Shown here: positions 5,908-7,933 of the stretch, one piece after another | Layout: each line of letters opens with the position of its first letter | Position numbering within the stretch: the stretch's first letter is position 1 | DNA from: Actinomycetota bacterium | GTDB lineage: Bacteria > Actinomycetota > Thermoleophilia > Solirubrobacterales > Thermoleophilaceae | DNA length: 7,933 nt | NCBI GenBank assembly: GCA_005885165.1 | Contig: VAXR01000080.1 | Coordinates: 1-7,933, forward strand | Direction: 5' to 3' | Position numbers and translations under genes: made by a program | Notes under the pieces: model-generated | The model's input: only the letters and a program-made list of their open reading frames with translations | Database searches by the model: none | Told to the model about the DNA's origin: nothing

Positions 5908-7322
5908 TGCTCGCTAAGCGGCTGACCCGCCGCCGATTGCTAGCCGCCGGCGCGGCAAGCGGGCTGGCTATTGCTTCGCGCTCCCGACTCGTCGCGGCCG
6001 CACCGCAGCGCGGGCGCGTGGTCGTCGTAGGCGCCGGGCTCGCGGGCCTAGCGGCGGCCTTCGAGCTGCGGCGTAGCAGCTTCGATGTCGTGGTCCTCGA
6101 GGCTCGCGACCGTGTGGGCGGGCGCGTGCACACCATCCACTTTCCCAACGGCCAGCACGCCGAGGCGGGTGGCGAGTACATCGACACGATCCACACCACC
6201 ATGCGCCACTACATCCGGGGCTTCGGCCTGCGCCTCGAAGACGTTCGTCAGGAGGGGAGCGACCTTCCCGGAGCGGCATACCTCGACGGGCGCCGGCGGC
6301 GATTCGGCGTCGCGTTCGACGGCAGCGTGCAAGACGAAGCCGACCGGTTCGACAGCCGCATGGAGGCCTTTGCCAAGCATGTCAGTGCCCGCGACCCGCG
6401 CGGGCAGACACTTGACCGCCGATCGGCAGCCGACGTGCTCGACGACCTCGGTCTTGGCTCGCGCGCGAGAATGCTGGTCAGCCACGACACCATCCGCGAC
6501 GACTACACAGTCGAGCCGGCGCAGGTCTCCGCTCTCTTCGTCGCCCAGGGCTACAAGCTGACCGAGAACCTGCCGGACTCGGGAACCGAGGCCTTCCGCG
6601 TCCGCGGCGGCAACGACCGGCTCCCGCGCAGGATCGCACGCGCGCTGGGCAGGGCTGTGCACCTCCGGTCGCCCGTCACGCGCGTGACCACGCTGAGCGA
6701 CCGCATACGGGTGCAGGTCGGCGGCGACAGCATCGATGCGGACCACTGCGTCGTGGCTGCGCCGCTCCCGGCGCTGCGCGCGGTCAACTTCGTGCCGGCG
6801 CTGCCGACCGCGCTGGCCGAGGCGATCGCGAGACTCCAGTACGGGATCGGGACCAAGACGCTTCTGCAGTACGACACCAGGGGCTGGCGCAAGCAGGGCT
6901 TCGACGGCGACACGTTCACGGATCTGCCGATCAGCACCACGTGGGAGGCGACCGACGGGCAGCCCGGACGTGCGGGGGTCCTGCTCGTCTACACGATGGG
7001 CAAGCCGGGCGCCGCCTTCACGGGCCTGACCGACGCCCGCCGCATCCACGACGTCGCAACCGAGCTCGACCGCATCTATCCGGGCTCACGCGCACAGCTT
7101 CGCCACGCCGTGACCGTCGCGTGGGCCCGCGAGCCGTACACAGGTGGGACCTACACCGCCTACGCACCCGGCCAGGTGACCCAGTTCTGGCGCGAGCTAC
7201 GCCGTCCGGTAGGACGGATCCATTTCGCGGGAGAGCACACGGACGCCTTCACGGGGTATATGGAGGGTGCGCTGCGAAGCGGGGTGCGCGTGGCCAGAGC
7301 AATTGCCGGGACGGGCGGGTAG
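5907..7322 (+). CDS. FAD-dependent amine oxidase (flavin monoamine oxidase family), Tat-exported
   Basis: A 471-residue flavoprotein predicted to oxidise an amine or amino acid to an imine with release of H2O2. A Tat signal is at the N terminus: TRRRLL at residues 7-12, a hydrophobic Ala-rich stretch, and likely cleavage near AAA-PQ at about 30-33, so it should be exported folded with its cofactor. The dinucleotide-binding strand VVVVGAGLAGLAAAFEL is at 38-54, followed by LEARDRVGGRVHT at 64-76. The C-terminal part closely follows eukaryotic MAO: EPYTGGTYTAY at 409-419 and GRIHFAGEHTD...GYMEGALRSG at 436-459. K317 (GTKTLLQY) matches the MAO active-site lysine, and Y416 and Y451 match its aromatic cage. 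The residue equal to the flavin-linking Cys of MAO is T415, so FAD should be non-covalent. Start GTG 5907 has no ribosome site. Which amine is oxidised is not known; L-amino-acid or polyamine oxidase are alternatives. Confidence 0.92.
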   Translation: MLAKRLTRRRLLAAGAASGLAIASRSRLVAAAPQRGRVVVVGAGLAGLAAAFELRRSSFDVVVLEARDRVGGRVHTIHFPNGQHAEAGGEYIDTIHTTMRHYIRGFGLRLEDVRQEGSDLPGAAYLDGRRRRFGVAFDGSVQDEADRFDSRMEAFAKHVSARDPRGQTLDRRSAADVLDDLGLGSRARMLVSHDTIRDDYTVEPAQVSALFVAQGYKLTENLPDSGTEAFRVRGGNDRLPRRIARALGRAVHLRSPVTRVTTLSDRIRVQVGGDSIDADHCVVAAPLPALRAVNFVPALPTALAEAIARLQYGIGTKTLLQYDTRGWRKQGFDGDTFTDLPISTTWEATDGQPGRAGVLLVYTMGKPGAAFTGLTDARRIHDVATELDRIYPGSRAQLRHAVTVAWAREPYTGGTYTAYAPGQVTQFWRELRRPVGRIHFAGEHTDAFTGYMEGALRSGVRVARAIAGTGG

Positions 7323-7327
7323 GACGC

Positions 7328-7933
7328 TCAGGCGCGCACGCGATCGACGATCGCCTCGCCACCGCGGCTCGGCAGCAGCGTCACTCCCCGAAAGCGTGCC
7401 GTCTCGCCCTTGGACCGCGGGGCGCGCAGGCGGGTCCGCGAGAGGATCGTCGAGATCACGATCTTCATCTCGAGCGTCGCGAATGCCGCCCCCAGGCAGC
7501 GGCGCACACCGCCGCCGAACGGGACCCAGGTATAGGGCTCTGGCGCCCCGTCGAGGAAGCGCTCGGGACGGAACGCCCGCGGATCTGGCGGGTAAAGCCC
7601 AGGGTCGAACTGCACCAGCAGGATCGAGGCAGCGACGTGCGTGCCGGGCGGGAACAGGTAGCCGCCGAGCTCAGTTGGTTCCGTCGGCGCCCGGAACACC
7701 TCGGGGACTACCGGCCTGACTCTGAGCGTCTCTTTGATGACGGCATCGAGGTAGTCAGACTCGCCCGCCTTCACCTCGGCCGTCAGGCGCTCGAGTGCCG
7801 CCGTGGTGCGCAGCAGGCGTTCGAACGCCCATCCAATCGATGTGGCGGTCGTTTCATGCCCGGCGAGCAGGAGCGTAATCAGCTCATCGCGCAGCTCGCG
7901 ATCCGTCAGTGGGTCGCCCGCTTCGTCGCGGGC
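7328..7933 (-). CDS. Cytochrome P450, C-terminal part (gene runs off the window)
   Basis: The last 201 residues of a haem monooxygenase; the frame is open to the window edge, and its first 200-250 residues (typical total about 450) lie outside. Key P450 elements appear in order (fragment numbering): the I-helix oxygen-activation motif AGHETT at 24-29, the K-helix ExxR as E68-TL-R71, the FRPERF segment at 121-126, and the haem-binding loop FGGGVRRCLG at 139-148 with C146 as the haem thiolate (codon 7496-7498). The stretch PYTWVPFGGGVRRCLGA resembles actinobacterial and cyanobacterial P450s of the CYP138/CYP110 sort; that assignment is from memory. It would be cytoplasmic and need a ferredoxin/reductase, none of which is visible. 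Its stop is five bases from the convergent amine oxidase stop. Substrate unknown. Confidence 0.93.
   Translation of the reverse strand, partial: ARDEAGDPLTDRELRDELITLLLAGHETTATSIGWAFERLLRTTAALERLTAEVKAGESDYLDAVIKETLRVRPVVPEVFRAPTEPTELGGYLFPPGTHVAASILLVQFDPGLYPPDPRAFRPERFLDGAPEPYTWVPFGGGVRRCLGAAFATLEMKIVISTILSRTRLRAPRSKGETARFRGVTLLPSRGGEAIVDRVRA

Noticed and set aside
6048..7049. Minus-strand open frame of 333 codons inside the amine oxidase gene
   Set aside because: No recognisable domain, and it is the mirror of a gene with clear FAD-binding and MAO motifs.
1..7933. CRISPR array, insertion sequence or transposase, integrase gene
   Set aside because: No regularly spaced repeats and no transposase or recombinase motifs in any frame; the integration evidence is confined to the att-like features.

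Overview
The window reads as GC-rich actinobacterial DNA. The grounds are the strong G/C bias at third codon positions, GTG starts, a large LuxR-type ATPase regulator (LAL family), a P450 resembling actinobacterial CYPs, and a tRNA 3' end without an encoded CCA. A soil lineage such as Thermoleophilia/Solirubrobacterales or a related actinomycete fits, but that placement is a judgement from general appearance, not a search.

Left block (84-5626, all on the + strand): an 888-residue MalT/LAL-type LuxR regulator; a short 86-residue protein of unknown function that is easy to miss (2827-3087); a 14-helix DHA2-type MFS drug exporter with an unusual Cys-containing C-terminal tail (start best placed at 3098); and a 314-residue Asp-box (BNR) beta-propeller protein (4682-5626). 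The spacings are 76, 10 and 15 bases, so the block could be one transcript or a regulator with its own small efflux cassette. A plausible reading is that the regulator senses a ligand and controls export of a toxic compound. Which ligand, and what the small protein and the propeller do, cannot be read from sequence.

Middle (5627-5906): about 280 bases with no credible gene. It contains a tandem pair of TTGGCAACA repeats 11 bp apart (5659-5678), an AT-richer stretch, and then the 3' half of a leucine tRNA (5779-5837): an anticodon arm with GAG, a long variable arm, a perfect T arm and the 3' acceptor strand. There is no matching 5' half. This is the classic footprint of one end of an element integrated into a tRNA gene: the truncated 3' copy marks the far att site, with the element on its left and original chromosome on its right. 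On this reading the regulator/exporter/propeller block lies in, or at the edge of, an integrated island. No integrase is visible in the window.

Right block (5907-7933): a Tat-exported, monoamine-oxidase-like flavoprotein (5907-7322, +) and, convergent with only 5 bases between the stop codons, the C-terminal 201 residues of a cytochrome P450 (7328 to the window edge, -). Both look intact where visible and would be the host-chromosome side of the junction.
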